Source of the DNA: Actinomycetota bacterium
GTDB taxonomy: Bacteria > Actinomycetota > Acidimicrobiia > Acidimicrobiales > JAJPHD01
Assembly (NCBI GenBank): GCA_021325455.1
Contig: JAJPHD010000009.1
Coordinates: 1-64,000, forward strand
Reading direction: 5' to 3'
DNA: 64,000 nt
The translations under genes were made by a program, and so were the position numbers. Positions within the stretch are counted from its first letter, which is position 1, and each line of letters opens with the position of its first letter. Of this stretch, positions 18,787 to 26,603 are shown in pieces. A model generated the notes under the pieces. The model was given only the letters and a program-made list of their open reading frames with translations. It made no database searches and had not been told where the DNA came from.

Positions 18787-19248
18787 ATGAGCACCACTGC
18801 ACATCAACTAACCAGCACCCATCCTGGCGACAGTCCTCTCCTCTCGGTGATTCGAGGGGGGGCCTCGCCCAGTCCCGGTGCGGCGAAGCCAGTTCCCAAC
18901 CCGTCCCTGCTCGCCCACCGCCTGAGCCTGGCCTGCGTGGACCTGGGCCTCGACGACGTCCTTCCGACCGGTTGGATCACGGTCACGGGGAATGGTGCCC
19001 GGTTCGAGCCCCTCCCGCCTGCCAGCCTTGAGCGCCTGGTTCAGCGCCTGGAGGACCTGGCCGATCGCCTGCCCCCGAGCCTGCCCCTCAGCCGGGAGAG
19101 GGCCAAGGTTCCCTCTTCTAGGCCCGAGACGACGCCTGCAGCCGCCTACGGCGCCGAGGAGGCTCCTGGCATAGCCCCGGGCTCGGATGTTCCACGACCG
19201 ACACGACCCCGGGGCCGGCCCTGGGCCCGGCGGCCGACGCGCACGTAG
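18787..19248 (+). CDS. Hypothetical protein, 153 aa
   Basis: No family recognised. The protein has an ordered-looking core (LLAHRLSLACVDLGLDDVL, then TGWITVTGNGARFEPLPPAS and LERLVQRLEDLADRLP) between disordered, Pro/Ser-rich ends. No signal peptide or membrane helix. ATG 18787 lacks a strong Shine-Dalgarno sequence (AAGTAG only). Divergent from the sigma-like gene with about 70 bases between them, so both may share a control region. The coding call rests on composition and the clean ATG start. Confidence 0.5.
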   Translation: MSTTAHQLTSTHPGDSPLLSVIRGGASPSPGAAKPVPNPSLLAHRLSLACVDLGLDDVLPTGWITVTGNGARFEPLPPASLERLVQRLEDLADRLPPSLPLSRERAKVPSSRPETTPAAAYGAEEAPGIAPGSDVPRPTRPRGRPWARRPTRT

Positions 19249-19380
19249 CGCACCCGGCGCCAACTACTCCGGGCGCCACCAGCAGGCCCGGAACCCCGGT
19301 TCGCCTACGGGTGGCCCGAGCCAACCCACTGCTCATCCGCACACACCGCGATCGGACGGTGTCTGATCTGATCGACCGGT

Positions 19381-20088
19381 TCACGGCAGCGTCGCCACGC
19401 TGGTTGCCGGGCTGCGGTGGGAAGCCGGAAGGTGGAGGCCGGTGAGCCGGGCGGTCGCCGCGAGCAGCTGGGGCATGGTCGAGTCGGGGACGCTGTTGCG
19501 GTAGCGGATATGGCCTCTGGGGCCGATCAGAACGTACTGGTCGGGGGTGCCGGAGGGGTCATAGGCCAAGCTGAGCGACTTCGACGCCATGCCCCACAAC
19601 CATCCCGGTTGGGTGATGCTTGCTCCTGCAGACCCTGCCGCCGACTTCCCGAAGCTGAGCAGCTGGGCCACACCCGCCTGCCCAGGCGGAAAGTCGCCGT
19701 AGAGGCCGAGGGTGACCACCCGTAGCCGGCTGCGGGCGAGCTGGCGAAAGTGGGTTGCGACGGCCGGGATGCTCGCCGCGCAGCTGGCGCAGCCCCCGGC
19801 CACGAACCACACCATGGTGGGGGTGCCCCGGAGTGACGCGATGGTGGCGGTAGCTCCCGACGGCGTCGTGTAGGTGCCGTCGGGCGCAACCGGCGCCGGT
19901 GCAGTGGGATCGGATGGCTGGGCGCGAGAGGCGACCACCGCCCTCTGGGGCCTGGTCGCGCCGCCTCCGGTGCCGGCTAACGAGTAGGCGCCAAGGCCGA
20001 CGGCGACGCCAAGCGTGCCGGCGGCGAGCATCCACCGCTTGCGCCCGGGGCGGGCCCTGGGCTGCCCCTGGTCGCCGTACCCGCTCAT
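19381..20088 (-). CDS. Membrane-anchored thioredoxin-fold protein (TlpA/redoxin-like), copy 1
   Basis: 235 residues: basic cytosolic start, one membrane helix (about 19-38), a Thr/Pro-rich linker, then a thioredoxin fold with VWFVAGGCASCAASIP. Its CxxC (CASC) sits at the start of helix 1, and there is a late beta-hairpin (QYVLIGPRGHIRYRNSVP). Likely faces outside the membrane and handles thiols or disulfides. The start ATG 20088 overlaps the stop of the gene before it by four bases. Paralogous to that neighbour: both end with STMPQLL and share the same order of elements. Confidence 0.82.
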   Translation of the reverse strand: MSGYGDQGQPRARPGRKRWMLAAGTLGVAVGLGAYSLAGTGGGATRPQRAVVASRAQPSDPTAPAPVAPDGTYTTPSGATATIASLRGTPTMVWFVAGGCASCAASIPAVATHFRQLARSRLRVVTLGLYGDFPPGQAGVAQLLSFGKSAAGSAGASITQPGWLWGMASKSLSLAYDPSGTPDQYVLIGPRGHIRYRNSVPDSTMPQLLAATARLTGLHLPASHRSPATSVATLP

Positions 20089-20777
20089 GCAAGCCCTTTG
20101 GCGGCTGATAGCAATTGGGGCATGGTCGATCCCGGTGAGCTGTTCACGTAGGTGATCTTCCCGTTGGCGTCGATCAGGTAGTAGATGTCCAAGTAGGCCT
20201 GCGGGTTGTAGGTATGGGTGAGGGTCGCCGACGCCTCCCCGAAGGTCCAGTCAGGGTTCGTGAAGGAACGACCGGCTAGCGTCCTTGCGAACGCCGGGAG
20301 AGCGGGGCCGGACTGACCGAGGTCCTGGTAGTTCTCGACCTCGACGACCCGGACTCCATCGGCGGCGAGGGCAGCGATGTTCTGGGCCATCGCCTGGGTG
20401 CCGGCCTCACACGACGAACACCAGGTCGTCATGAACCAGAGCAGCACCGGCTTGCCCCGCAGGGCGGCGATGGTCTCGGTCTTGCCACCGAGGGTCGTGA
20501 ACTCCCCAGAAGGGGCAGTGGACCCGACCGGCAAGTACGCAGCAGACGACGTCGATCCCGACGTACTGCCCGATGTACTGCCGGACGATCCGGACGAGCG
20601 GTTGGCTGCCTGCAGCCCCACGACGAGGCCGACGATGGCCACGACCGCGACCACGCTGGCCCCGAAGAGCATCCGGTTCCGGCGACGTCGCTGCCTCTCG
20701 CCTCCCCGGCGAGCTGCGCCTCCAGTGGGGCGCTCGGGTCGCTGCTTCCTCGCCTGCCCTCGCCCCGCCTTGCTCAT
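20085..20777 (-). CDS. Membrane-anchored thioredoxin-fold protein (TlpA/redoxin-like), copy 2
   Basis: 230 residues: about 35 very basic residues, a membrane helix (about 37-57), a Gly/Ser/Thr repeat linker (SGSTSGSTSGST), then a thioredoxin domain. That domain has WFMTTWCSSCEAG (CxxC about 118-121) and the C-terminal strand pair YYLIDANGKITYVNSSPGST. Predicted extracytoplasmic thiol-disulfide protein. It overlaps the next gene by 4 bases on each side (20085-20088 and 20774-20777), so all four genes from 21768 to 19381 form one tight operon. Confidence 0.85.
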   Translation of the reverse strand: MSKAGRGQARKQRPERPTGGAARRGGERQRRRRNRMLFGASVVAVVAIVGLVVGLQAANRSSGSSGSTSGSTSGSTSSAAYLPVGSTAPSGEFTTLGGKTETIAALRGKPVLLWFMTTWCSSCEAGTQAMAQNIAALAADGVRVVEVENYQDLGQSGPALPAFARTLAGRSFTNPDWTFGEASATLTHTYNPQAYLDIYYLIDANGKITYVNSSPGSTMPQLLSAAKGLA

Positions 20778-21466
20778 CGCATGACTCCCTCTGGCGTCCA
20801 GTGTTCGGGTGGCCGCCCATTGCTCCCTGCGCCCTGGTCATTCCGTTCAGGCGTGCTGCAACAACCCATAGGGCCCGCGGTGGCCTCGCCCATTGACGTC
20901 ACCTCCGTCGCACACCCCTCCTCAGAGAGGCAGGTGGCACGGGCCAGCTTGCGTAGCCCCCACCAGCCCATGAGGGCGAGCAGGACGAGGCTTGCTGCGA
21001 GGAACTCGGTCTGGTGCACAGCGAAGAAGTGCTGCAGCGTGCCGGTCGTCGTGTACAGCCCGACCCCCGACACCCCGACAAAGGCGAGGACCGAAGGGAT
21101 GATCGGCGTGCAGCACAGGAAGCTCGGCAGCAGGCTCGCCACGAAGGCCACGCCTCCCGCCGCGCCGCTGGCGGCTCGGGCGGCCACCACCTTGCGCATG
21201 GCGTAGACCTGCACGCTCAGGACGAGCCCCATGGCGAGGCCGAGGACGATCGCCCAGATGAGCAGGTAGGCGCTCAGGTAGTCCCAGTTGGCGAGCTCGA
21301 AGCGCTGGGTGTAGTCGAAAGGCAGGAGCAGCGTGTAGAAGAACGCCACCACGGTTGATGCCATGAGGAAGCCGGCCATCCGCCACGGGGTCCCGAGCAC
21401 CTGGGCGAGCGCCTTGGGCGCCCGGACCCGAGGAGCCACGAGGGCCTGGGACCGGGCGGCGCTCAC
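20774..21466 (-). CDS. Polytopic membrane protein with a Cys-Cys motif
   Basis: 230 residues with five or six hydrophobic segments, among them MAGFLMASTVVAFFYTLLLP, YLLIWAIVLGLAMGLVLSV, and LLPSFLCCTPIIPSVLAFVG. The latter has a membrane-embedded CC followed by Thr-Pro. C-terminal cysteines (TCLSEEGC and MGCCSTPE) could bind a metal or be redox-active. GTG 21466 overlaps the upstream stop (GTGA at 21463-21466); longer readings upstream are in the frame of another gene. I do not know the family name. The thioredoxin partners suggest electron or thiol transfer, or metal transport, across the membrane. Confidence 0.75.
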   Translation of the reverse strand: MSAARSQALVAPRVRAPKALAQVLGTPWRMAGFLMASTVVAFFYTLLLPFDYTQRFELANWDYLSAYLLIWAIVLGLAMGLVLSVQVYAMRKVVAARAASGAAGGVAFVASLLPSFLCCTPIIPSVLAFVGVSGVGLYTTTGTLQHFFAVHQTEFLAASLVLLALMGWWGLRKLARATCLSEEGCATEVTSMGEATAGPMGCCSTPERNDQGAGSNGRPPEHWTPEGVMR

Positions 21467-21768
21467 GGGCGCCACGCCTTGTTGGCAGGGGTGCAGCACG
21501 CCGAAGCACGCCTGCGGTTGCGCACCACGAGGCCGAGCGCCACGGCGAGGAGCAGGGCGGCGATCACCCCGCCCACCACGCCGAGGGTGGCCGCGCTGGC
21601 CGCGGCCAACGCGGCGAAGATCGCCGGTCCGCCACAGCACAGCACGGGGAGCACGAGCAGCAAGATCGCCGCGCCCGGACCCTTTCGCTCCCCCGCCGGT
21701 CGGGCCGGGCGAGGCGGTGTGGTGACCTGCCAGGTTGAGCGGCTTTGGTCGGTGTCGGATAACGCCAC
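21463..21768 (-). CDS. Small Cys-rich membrane protein
   Basis: 101 residues. Two hydrophobic helices: LLLVLPVLCCGGPAIFAAL and VVGGVIAALLLAVALGLVV. A Cys-Cys pair lies in the first and another Cys-Cys (SACCTP) in the tail. Paired cysteines of this sort recall mercury-transport proteins of the MerT type, but overall similarity is too weak to name it so. First gene of the four-gene operon: GTG 21768 has AGGGAGG 5 bases upstream. Confidence 0.65.
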   Translation of the reverse strand: MALSDTDQSRSTWQVTTPPRPARPAGERKGPGAAILLLVLPVLCCGGPAIFAALAAASAATLGVVGGVIAALLLAVALGLVVRNRRRASACCTPANKAWRP

Positions 21769-21931
21769 GGCAGCCTCCCTGTCAGCCGGCAGATCGGACT
21801 AGATCGGAAGAGAGTGGAATGCAGGGCCCCAAGCACATGTCCCTACTCTACTACATATCCGTGGGAGCGAGTCAATGCCGCCCTTCACGGGTAAGGGGTT
21901 GGGGACATAGCGGACAGGTCGAGGAGGCGCA

Positions 21932-22483
21932 ATGGAGCTACGAGGGATCGCCGGTGACGCGGCAACCGGGATCGTGGCCGGCTACGTCGGGACGAAGGCG
22001 ATGGAGCCGGTGAGCATGTTCTTGTACCGCCACGAGCCCGAACAGTCCCGGGCCGCCGAGGACGCCGTCCGCCCCGGGCCGCCCTACCGGATTGCCGCGG
22101 AGAAGATCACTCGCAGGCTCGGGCTCACCCTGTCCGACCATGTGCTCGACCGGATCGGGCTCGGGCTCCACTACGGGCTGGCCATGAGCTGGGCTCCCCT
22201 CTACGGGGTCCTCCGACACCGGGTCCGGCTGGCTGCGCCGGCGGCCGCTGTGGCGACCGGGCTCGCCATGGCGGTTGTCGCCGACGAGCTGATGACGCCG
22301 CTCCTCGGCTTCTCCGCCCCGAACCGCGCCTATCCGCTCGCCACCCACCTGCGAGGCCTTGCGGCCCACGTCGTCTTCGGCGCCGCCGTCGCAGGGGCGA
22401 GTGAGACAACCTGGGCGCTCGGTCGCCGAGCAGTCCGTGCACTCGGGATGGCCAGGTCCTCATCTGTACCGGGGCGCACCTGA
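21932..22483 (+). CDS. Membrane protein, DUF1440/YagU-like
   Basis: 183 residues. The N-terminus GIAGDAATGIVAGYVGTKAMEPV is the typical entry of small membrane proteins of the DUF1440 (YagU) type. Later helices include PAAAVATGLAMAVVADEL and GLAAHVVFGAAVAG. GAGGAGG ends 5 bases before ATG 21932. Divergent from the thioredoxin operon, separated by 163 bases, and convergent with the M56 gene. Function unknown; YagU is linked to acid resistance in Escherichia coli. Confidence 0.7.
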   Translation: MELRGIAGDAATGIVAGYVGTKAMEPVSMFLYRHEPEQSRAAEDAVRPGPPYRIAAEKITRRLGLTLSDHVLDRIGLGLHYGLAMSWAPLYGVLRHRVRLAAPAAAVATGLAMAVVADELMTPLLGFSAPNRAYPLATHLRGLAAHVVFGAAVAGASETTWALGRRAVRALGMARSSSVPGRT

Positions 22484-22561
22484 CGGCCCTGGAGGCCCTC
22501 GACCACTGAGCAGGGTGGTCGGCGTAGAGCCCTCAACCGGCGCGCCGGTGAGCGACGAGGC

Positions 22562-23554
22562 TCAGGGGCCGGCGGCCTTGCGTCCCCACCCCCACATGGG
22601 GCGCAGGCCCAGGGCGCCGACGACCCCCAAGCAGGAGAGGAACCCGAGCAGCGTCGCCGGAACGCCGGCGAGCAGGCAGCCGACCAAGGCCATGACGGAG
22701 GCGGTTACCCCTGCCGCCGTGCCGACGAGCGCTGTCGGCCAGGTCTCGGTCGCGCCGGTGCCCTCGAGCCTTGCGATCCGCCAGCGCAGATGCTCCGCAT
22801 CGCCGAAACCTGGTGAAGCTACGGCCGAAGGGGCCCGACCCATGAGGACCACCTTGACGAGAGCGGACAGCACCGCTTCCGGGCCGACCACCCTGGCCGC
22901 CTCGTCGTCGGCCGCCGCCTCTAGCTCCCGGCGCAGCCCGTCCCACGCCCGGCACACGGGAGGGAAGCGGCCGTAGGCGCCCGCCACGGCCGCGCCGAAG
23001 ATCAATAGGCGGGGGTGCCCCAGGCGCACGTGGGCGGCCTCGTGCTCGCACACCGCCTCGCGTTCCGGTGCCTCCAGGGGCGCCAGCAGCCCCGAGGACA
23101 CCATCGCCCGGCACCGCCACAGCCCGGTGGCGCAGGCAACCGGCCGGGCCGAGGGCACCACCCAGACCTCGCCGGCGCTCGTCGGGCGGCGCACCGATCC
23201 CGAGAGGGCGATCCCCCGCATCTCGGCGCGCCGTGCCGTGGCCGCCCGGTGCAGTCCTTGCCACACGAGCACTCCGAGCACGGCCGCCCCGGGCACATAG
23301 CCGAGCAGCGCCCACTGGCCGTGGTCGAGTCCGAGCAGGCAGCCTCCCCCCGTTGCCCGGATCCCCGAGAGCCACGATCCGAGCGCGCTGCCCGAGCACA
23401 CCAGCCACACCGCGGGCAGGACCGCCCACCCCACCAGGCTCACGAGGTGCGCGCCGGCCGCGACCCGTGGCGAGACGCCGTGGCGGCGGGCCGTGAGCAC
23501 AGGGAGCCCGATGAGCAGGGCGAAGAAGCCGAGCCCGACGAGCGCGTCGCTCAC
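22562..23554 (-). CDS. M56-family (BlaR1/MecR1-type) membrane zinc metalloprotease
   Basis: 330 residues: helices at the N-terminus (LVGLGFFALLIGLPVL and HLVSLVGWAVLPAVWLV), a zinc protease domain with CEHEAAHVRLGHP (HExxH) and a downstream ELEAAADDEAAR that supplies the third ligand, and two C-terminal helices. It lacks the penicillin-binding sensor domain of BlaR1, as do mycobacterial BlaR homologues. Overlaps blaI by 4 bases (GTGA, 23551-23554). Expected to cleave or relieve the BlaI repressor on a membrane signal. Confidence 0.88.
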   Translation of the reverse strand: MSDALVGLGFFALLIGLPVLTARRHGVSPRVAAGAHLVSLVGWAVLPAVWLVCSGSALGSWLSGIRATGGGCLLGLDHGQWALLGYVPGAAVLGVLVWQGLHRAATARRAEMRGIALSGSVRRPTSAGEVWVVPSARPVACATGLWRCRAMVSSGLLAPLEAPEREAVCEHEAAHVRLGHPRLLIFGAAVAGAYGRFPPVCRAWDGLRRELEAAADDEAARVVGPEAVLSALVKVVLMGRAPSAVASPGFGDAEHLRWRIARLEGTGATETWPTALVGTAAGVTASVMALVGCLLAGVPATLLGFLSCLGVVGALGLRPMWGWGRKAAGP

Positions 23555-23931
23555 TTGGGGCGCACCCGCTCGAGCGCCGCAGCCAGCTCGGCCACTAGCT
23601 CCGGGTCGTCGAGGTCCTCGACGAAGTGCGCCAGCGCCGCTGCGGGGTCCGCCGTCGCAGAGAGCAGCGATCGGATCGCCTGGGCGGTCAGCTCGTCGGG
23701 GTCGCCTGCTGCCCGGTAGAGGTGACCCCTTCCTCCGTCGACCCGTTCGACGAGGCCCTTCTCGACCAGGCGGCCGAGCACGGTCATGACAGTCGTGTAC
23801 GCCCGGTCCAGCCCGCCGAGCCGCTCCCAGACCTCCCGACCGGACAGCCAGGCGCGAGCCGCCCAGAGCTGCTCGAGGATCTCGCTCTCCAGGTCGCCGA
23901 CCCGGCGCCCGGCGACCACTCGTCGCGGCAC
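23551..23931 (-). CDS. blaI: BlaI/MecI/CopY-family transcriptional repressor
   Basis: 126 residues, the usual length for the family. Winged helix (LESEILEQLWAARAWLSGREV then AYTTVMTVLGRLVEKGLVER) followed by a dimerisation helix region. GTG 23931 has AGGAGG (23938-23943) 6 bases upstream; longer readings in this frame run into the tRNA gene and are not real. Co-transcribed with the M56 protease. Target genes are probably its own operon and perhaps the adjacent thioredoxin/membrane-protein operon. Confidence 0.92.
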   Translation of the reverse strand: MPRRVVAGRRVGDLESEILEQLWAARAWLSGREVWERLGGLDRAYTTVMTVLGRLVEKGLVERVDGGRGHLYRAAGDPDELTAQAIRSLLSATADPAAALAHFVEDLDDPELVAELAAALERVRPK

Positions 23932-23940
23932 CTCACACCT

Positions 23941-23956
23941 CCTACGTGTTTGTAGG
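23941..23956. promoter_or_regulatory. BlaI operator-like dyad CCTAC-N6-GTAGG
   Basis: A perfect 5-bp inverted repeat with a 6-base spacer lies directly upstream of blaI and overlaps its Shine-Dalgarno sequence. BlaI-type repressors of actinomycetes bind TAC/GTA-containing dyads in their own promoters, so autoregulation is likely. A related CTAC-rich stretch (near 21848-21860) sits between the thioredoxin operon and its divergent neighbour but lacks the second arm. Confidence 0.6.
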
Positions 23957-24164
23957 TTAGCGAAGGATCGAGCCTCGTCGGGCTTCATGCATGCCTGCCG
24001 GCTCGCCAAGTAAGGGAGGGCCGTCGCTTGGCCAGTTCGGGCCACAGGTCGGGCAGAGGGGTCCTGGTGAACCGGCGCACCTCGGCCGGCTCCTGAGGCC
24101 GATCCATCTCGTCGGAGGTCGGAGATGGTCCACAGGGAGCCGTCCTCTGTACAGCAGTTAGCTG

Positions 24165-24237
24165 CGCCCCCGGCAGGACTCGAACCTGCGACGCACGGTT
24201 TAGGAAACCGACGCTCTATCCACTGAGCTACGGGGGC
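24165..24237 (-). tRNA. tRNA-Arg (anticodon CCT)
   Basis: Complete cloverleaf. Acceptor GCCCCCG pairs with CGGGGGC, the D arm is GCTC-AGTGGATA-GAGC, and the anticodon loop TTCCTAA contains CCT. The T arm is GCAGG-TTCGAAT-CCTGC and the discriminator base is G. No CCA is encoded. The top pair of the anticodon stem is a T-T mismatch. Reads AGG codons. Confidence 0.96.
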
Positions 24238-24352
24238 TCCTGGCCGGCGTATCACCCAACCGGTCTGCCGGCCACGCCACACCGGCGAACCACCCCACAC
24301 TACCCCGCATGTCGATCCAGCACCTCAGCTCCCCCCGCCCGTCCTCCGGCGC

Positions 24353-25090
24353 TCAGGCGTCGAGACGGGCGGCCACGCCGCGCAGGTCCCCCTCGTCGTC
24401 ACGCCACGCCAGTCCCGGGCCGAACCCCGAGGACGCCAGCCATGGCTCCACCAGGCGGTCCTGGCTGCCGCCCACCTCCAACAGCAACCAACCCCCGGGC
24501 CGGAGCAGCCGGGCGGCGCCGGCCACCACCCGGCGGACGACAGCCAACCCGTCGCCACCGCCGTCCAGGGCCAGGGGAGGCTCGTAGCGCCTGACGTCGA
24601 CAGGAAGGAACTGCAGCTCCCCCGTCGGGACATAGGGAGGCACGGCCGCAACCAGGTCGAACCCGCCACTCGCCAGGGGCCCGTCGACGTCCCCCACCAC
24701 TGCGTCCACCCCGTTGCGCCGGGCGCAGCGAACCGCGCTCTCGTCGACATCGGTGCCGGCCACCAGGGCACCAGGCACGGCGGCCATGAGGTGCACCGCC
24801 ACCGCCCCGGCCCCCGTGCACAGATCCGCTGCCCGTCCCCTCGCCGGCAGCAAGCTGGCGGCCCGCCTGGCCAGGCCCTCGGTCTGGGGGCGGGGGACGT
24901 ACACGCCGGGGTCGACGCCCACCGGGCGCCCGCAGAACAGCACCGTGCCCGTGATCCAGGCCAGCGGCTCACCTCCTTCCCTGCGCCCCAGCCAGGCTTC
25001 CAGCACCCCCTCGTCAGGTGCCCGGGCCACCAGCTCGGCAGCCTCGTCGCCGGCCGCCACGCACCCGGCGGCCGCCAGTCGCGAGGCCAT
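24353..25090 (-). CDS. PrmC/HemK-like N5-glutamine methyltransferase
   Basis: 245 residues. Small helical N-domain with GEPLAWITGTVLFCGRPVGV and PGVYVPRPQTE, then a SAM-binding Rossmann fold: AADLCTGAGAVAVHL (motif I) and the substrate motif AAVPPYVPTGE (the NPPY loop with Asn replaced by Val). PrmC methylates the Gln of the GGQ motif in release factors. This shorter actinobacterial branch is usually annotated putative protein N5-glutamine methyltransferase, and the NPPY change makes its substrate uncertain. ATG 25090; GTG 25102 is an alternative. Divergent from the MOSC gene. Confidence 0.82.
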   Translation of the reverse strand: MASRLAAAGCVAAGDEAAELVARAPDEGVLEAWLGRREGGEPLAWITGTVLFCGRPVGVDPGVYVPRPQTEGLARRAASLLPARGRAADLCTGAGAVAVHLMAAVPGALVAGTDVDESAVRCARRNGVDAVVGDVDGPLASGGFDLVAAVPPYVPTGELQFLPVDVRRYEPPLALDGGGDGLAVVRRVVAGAARLLRPGGWLLLEVGGSQDRLVEPWLASSGFGPGLAWRDDEGDLRGVAARLDA

Positions 25091-25144
25091 CGACTCCACC
25101 ACCCCGGGCCCGGGAAGCACGGCCCAAGTACTACCTTGCCCAGG

Positions 25145-25801
25145 ATGGCCCTGGTCCTCTCGGTGAACGTGGGCGAGGCCCGGCCCAGCGCCCCCACCTC
25201 CGCCCCCTCGGGCCTCACCGGGATCGACAAGAGGCCTGTCCCCGGGCCGGTCGAGGTCCGGGACCCCGGGCCCAAGGGCACGGGCGGGAGCGGCCTGGCG
25301 GGCGACGCCGTCTGCGACCGGCGCCATCACGGCGGGAGCGACCAGGCCGTCTACGCCTACGCCCGGGAGGACCTCGACCTCTGGGAGGCCCAGCTGGGCC
25401 GGCGCCTCGACTGCGGCGTCTTCGGCGAGAACCTCACCACCCTCGGCTTGGACCTGACCACGGCTCTGATCGGTGAGCGCTGGCAGGTGGGCACCTGTGA
25501 GCTGCAGGTGACGGACCCTCGGATCCCCTGCCGCACCTTCGCCGGCTGGCTGGCCGAAGCGGGCTGGGTGCGCCGCTTCAAGCAGGCCGGCGCCCCGGGG
25601 ACCTACCTGAGAGTCCTGAGGCCCGGTGTGGTCCGGGCCGGCGACGCCATCGAGGTGCTCTCCCGACCGGCCCATGGGGTGACCATCGGGCTCGCCTTCC
25701 AGGCCCACACGACCCACCCCGAGCTCCTGCCCCGCCTCCTCGAGGTCGGGCCCGCCCTCAGCGAGGAAGCCCGGCGATCGGCCACCGGCGGCGTGGCATG
25801 A
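25145..25801 (+). CDS. MOSC-domain protein (YiiM-like)
   Basis: 218 residues. MOSC fold with DRRHHGGSDQAVYAYAREDL, FGENLTTLGLD and the conserved Cys in TDPRIPCRTFAGWL, followed by the C-terminal helical 3-alpha region. Such proteins bind molybdenum cofactor or carry sulfur for detoxifying reductases. ATG 25145; longer reading upstream overlaps the methyltransferase on the other strand. The next gene starts 7 bases after its stop. Confidence 0.87.
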   Translation: MALVLSVNVGEARPSAPTSAPSGLTGIDKRPVPGPVEVRDPGPKGTGGSGLAGDAVCDRRHHGGSDQAVYAYAREDLDLWEAQLGRRLDCGVFGENLTTLGLDLTTALIGERWQVGTCELQVTDPRIPCRTFAGWLAEAGWVRRFKQAGAPGTYLRVLRPGVVRAGDAIEVLSRPAHGVTIGLAFQAHTTHPELLPRLLEVGPALSEEARRSATGGVA

Positions 25802-25808
25802 TCGGCAT

Positions 25809-26564
25809 ATGGGCACGAGCCACTACGTCATAGGGACCGGGGACCGGCGGGTCATTGCCCTCCACGGTTGGCTGGGGGATCACCGGGCGTACGAGAGCAT
25901 GTGGGCCTGGCTGGACCGGAGCTCATTTTGCTTCGCCTTCATGGACTACCGCGGGTACGGCGGAGCCAAGGGGCAGGCAGGCCGGTACACCATGGACGAG
26001 ATCGCCGCCGACGTGCTCGACCTGGCCGACGAGCTGGGCTGGGAGCGCTTCTCGCTGGTCGGCCACTCCATGGGGGGAATGGCCATCCAGAGGGTGCTGG
26101 TGGAAGCCCCCGAGCGGGTGGAGCGCCTGGTGGGGATCAACCCCGTCCCTGCCAGCGGAGTCCCGTTCGACGAGCAGTCCTGGGCCCTCTTCGAGGGCGC
26201 CGCCGCCAACCCCGCCCACCGCCGGGCCATCATCGACTTCACCACGGGCAGCCGCCTCACGGGTGTGTGGCTGGACCACATGACGGCCCGCTCCGTCGAG
26301 TGCTCCGACGAGGCTGCCGTGGCCGGCTACCTGACCGCCTGGGCCAAGACCGACTTCCACGACAGGGTGCTGGGGAACCCCGTGCCGGTCAAGGTCATCG
26401 CCGGCGAGCATGATCCGGCCCTCTCTGCCGACGTCATGCGCCAGACCTGGATCCCCTGGTACCCGAACGCCGAGCTGGAGGTGATGGCCAACTCCGGCCA
26501 TTACCCGATGGACGAGGTCCCCGTCGCCCTGGCCACCTCGGTCCAGAGCTTCCTGGCCAAATGA
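25809..26564 (+). CDS. Alpha/beta hydrolase
   Basis: 251 residues. Catalytic elements: HGWLGDHRAYE (oxyanion), GHSMGGMAI (nucleophile Ser about 88), GEHDPA (Asp) and NSGHYPMDE (His). The lid region (about 120-190) is Trp- and Asp-rich. Cytosolic. Located between the MOSC and P450 genes on the same strand, with short gaps (7 and 39 bases). Substrate cannot be told; a role in small-ester or lactone hydrolysis beside the P450 is possible. Confidence 0.85.
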   Translation: MGTSHYVIGTGDRRVIALHGWLGDHRAYESMWAWLDRSSFCFAFMDYRGYGGAKGQAGRYTMDEIAADVLDLADELGWERFSLVGHSMGGMAIQRVLVEAPERVERLVGINPVPASGVPFDEQSWALFEGAAANPAHRRAIIDFTTGSRLTGVWLDHMTARSVECSDEAAVAGYLTAWAKTDFHDRVLGNPVPVKVIAGEHDPALSADVMRQTWIPWYPNAELEVMANSGHYPMDEVPVALATSVQSFLAK

Positions 26565-26603
26565 CGTCGCGGCTGCAGGACCCCACCTGACCGCTCCCGC
26601 CCG

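Noticed and set aside
19280-19330. tRNA-like string GGTTCGCC near the end of the hypothetical gene
   Set aside because: No acceptor or anticodon stem could be built around it.
21801-21812. Adapter-identical 12-mer considered as proof of misassembly
   Set aside because: A 12-base match can occur by chance and the next bases do not follow the adapter, so it is only flagged.
23932-24300. Long N-terminal extension of BlaI reading through the tRNA gene
   Set aside because: It would translate a tRNA and lacks a start signal. GTG 23931 with AGGAGG gives the normal BlaI length.
24353-25816. 487-codon version of the PrmC-like protein
   Set aside because: The first half is antisense to the MOSC gene; only the part from 25090 downward shows methyltransferase motifs.
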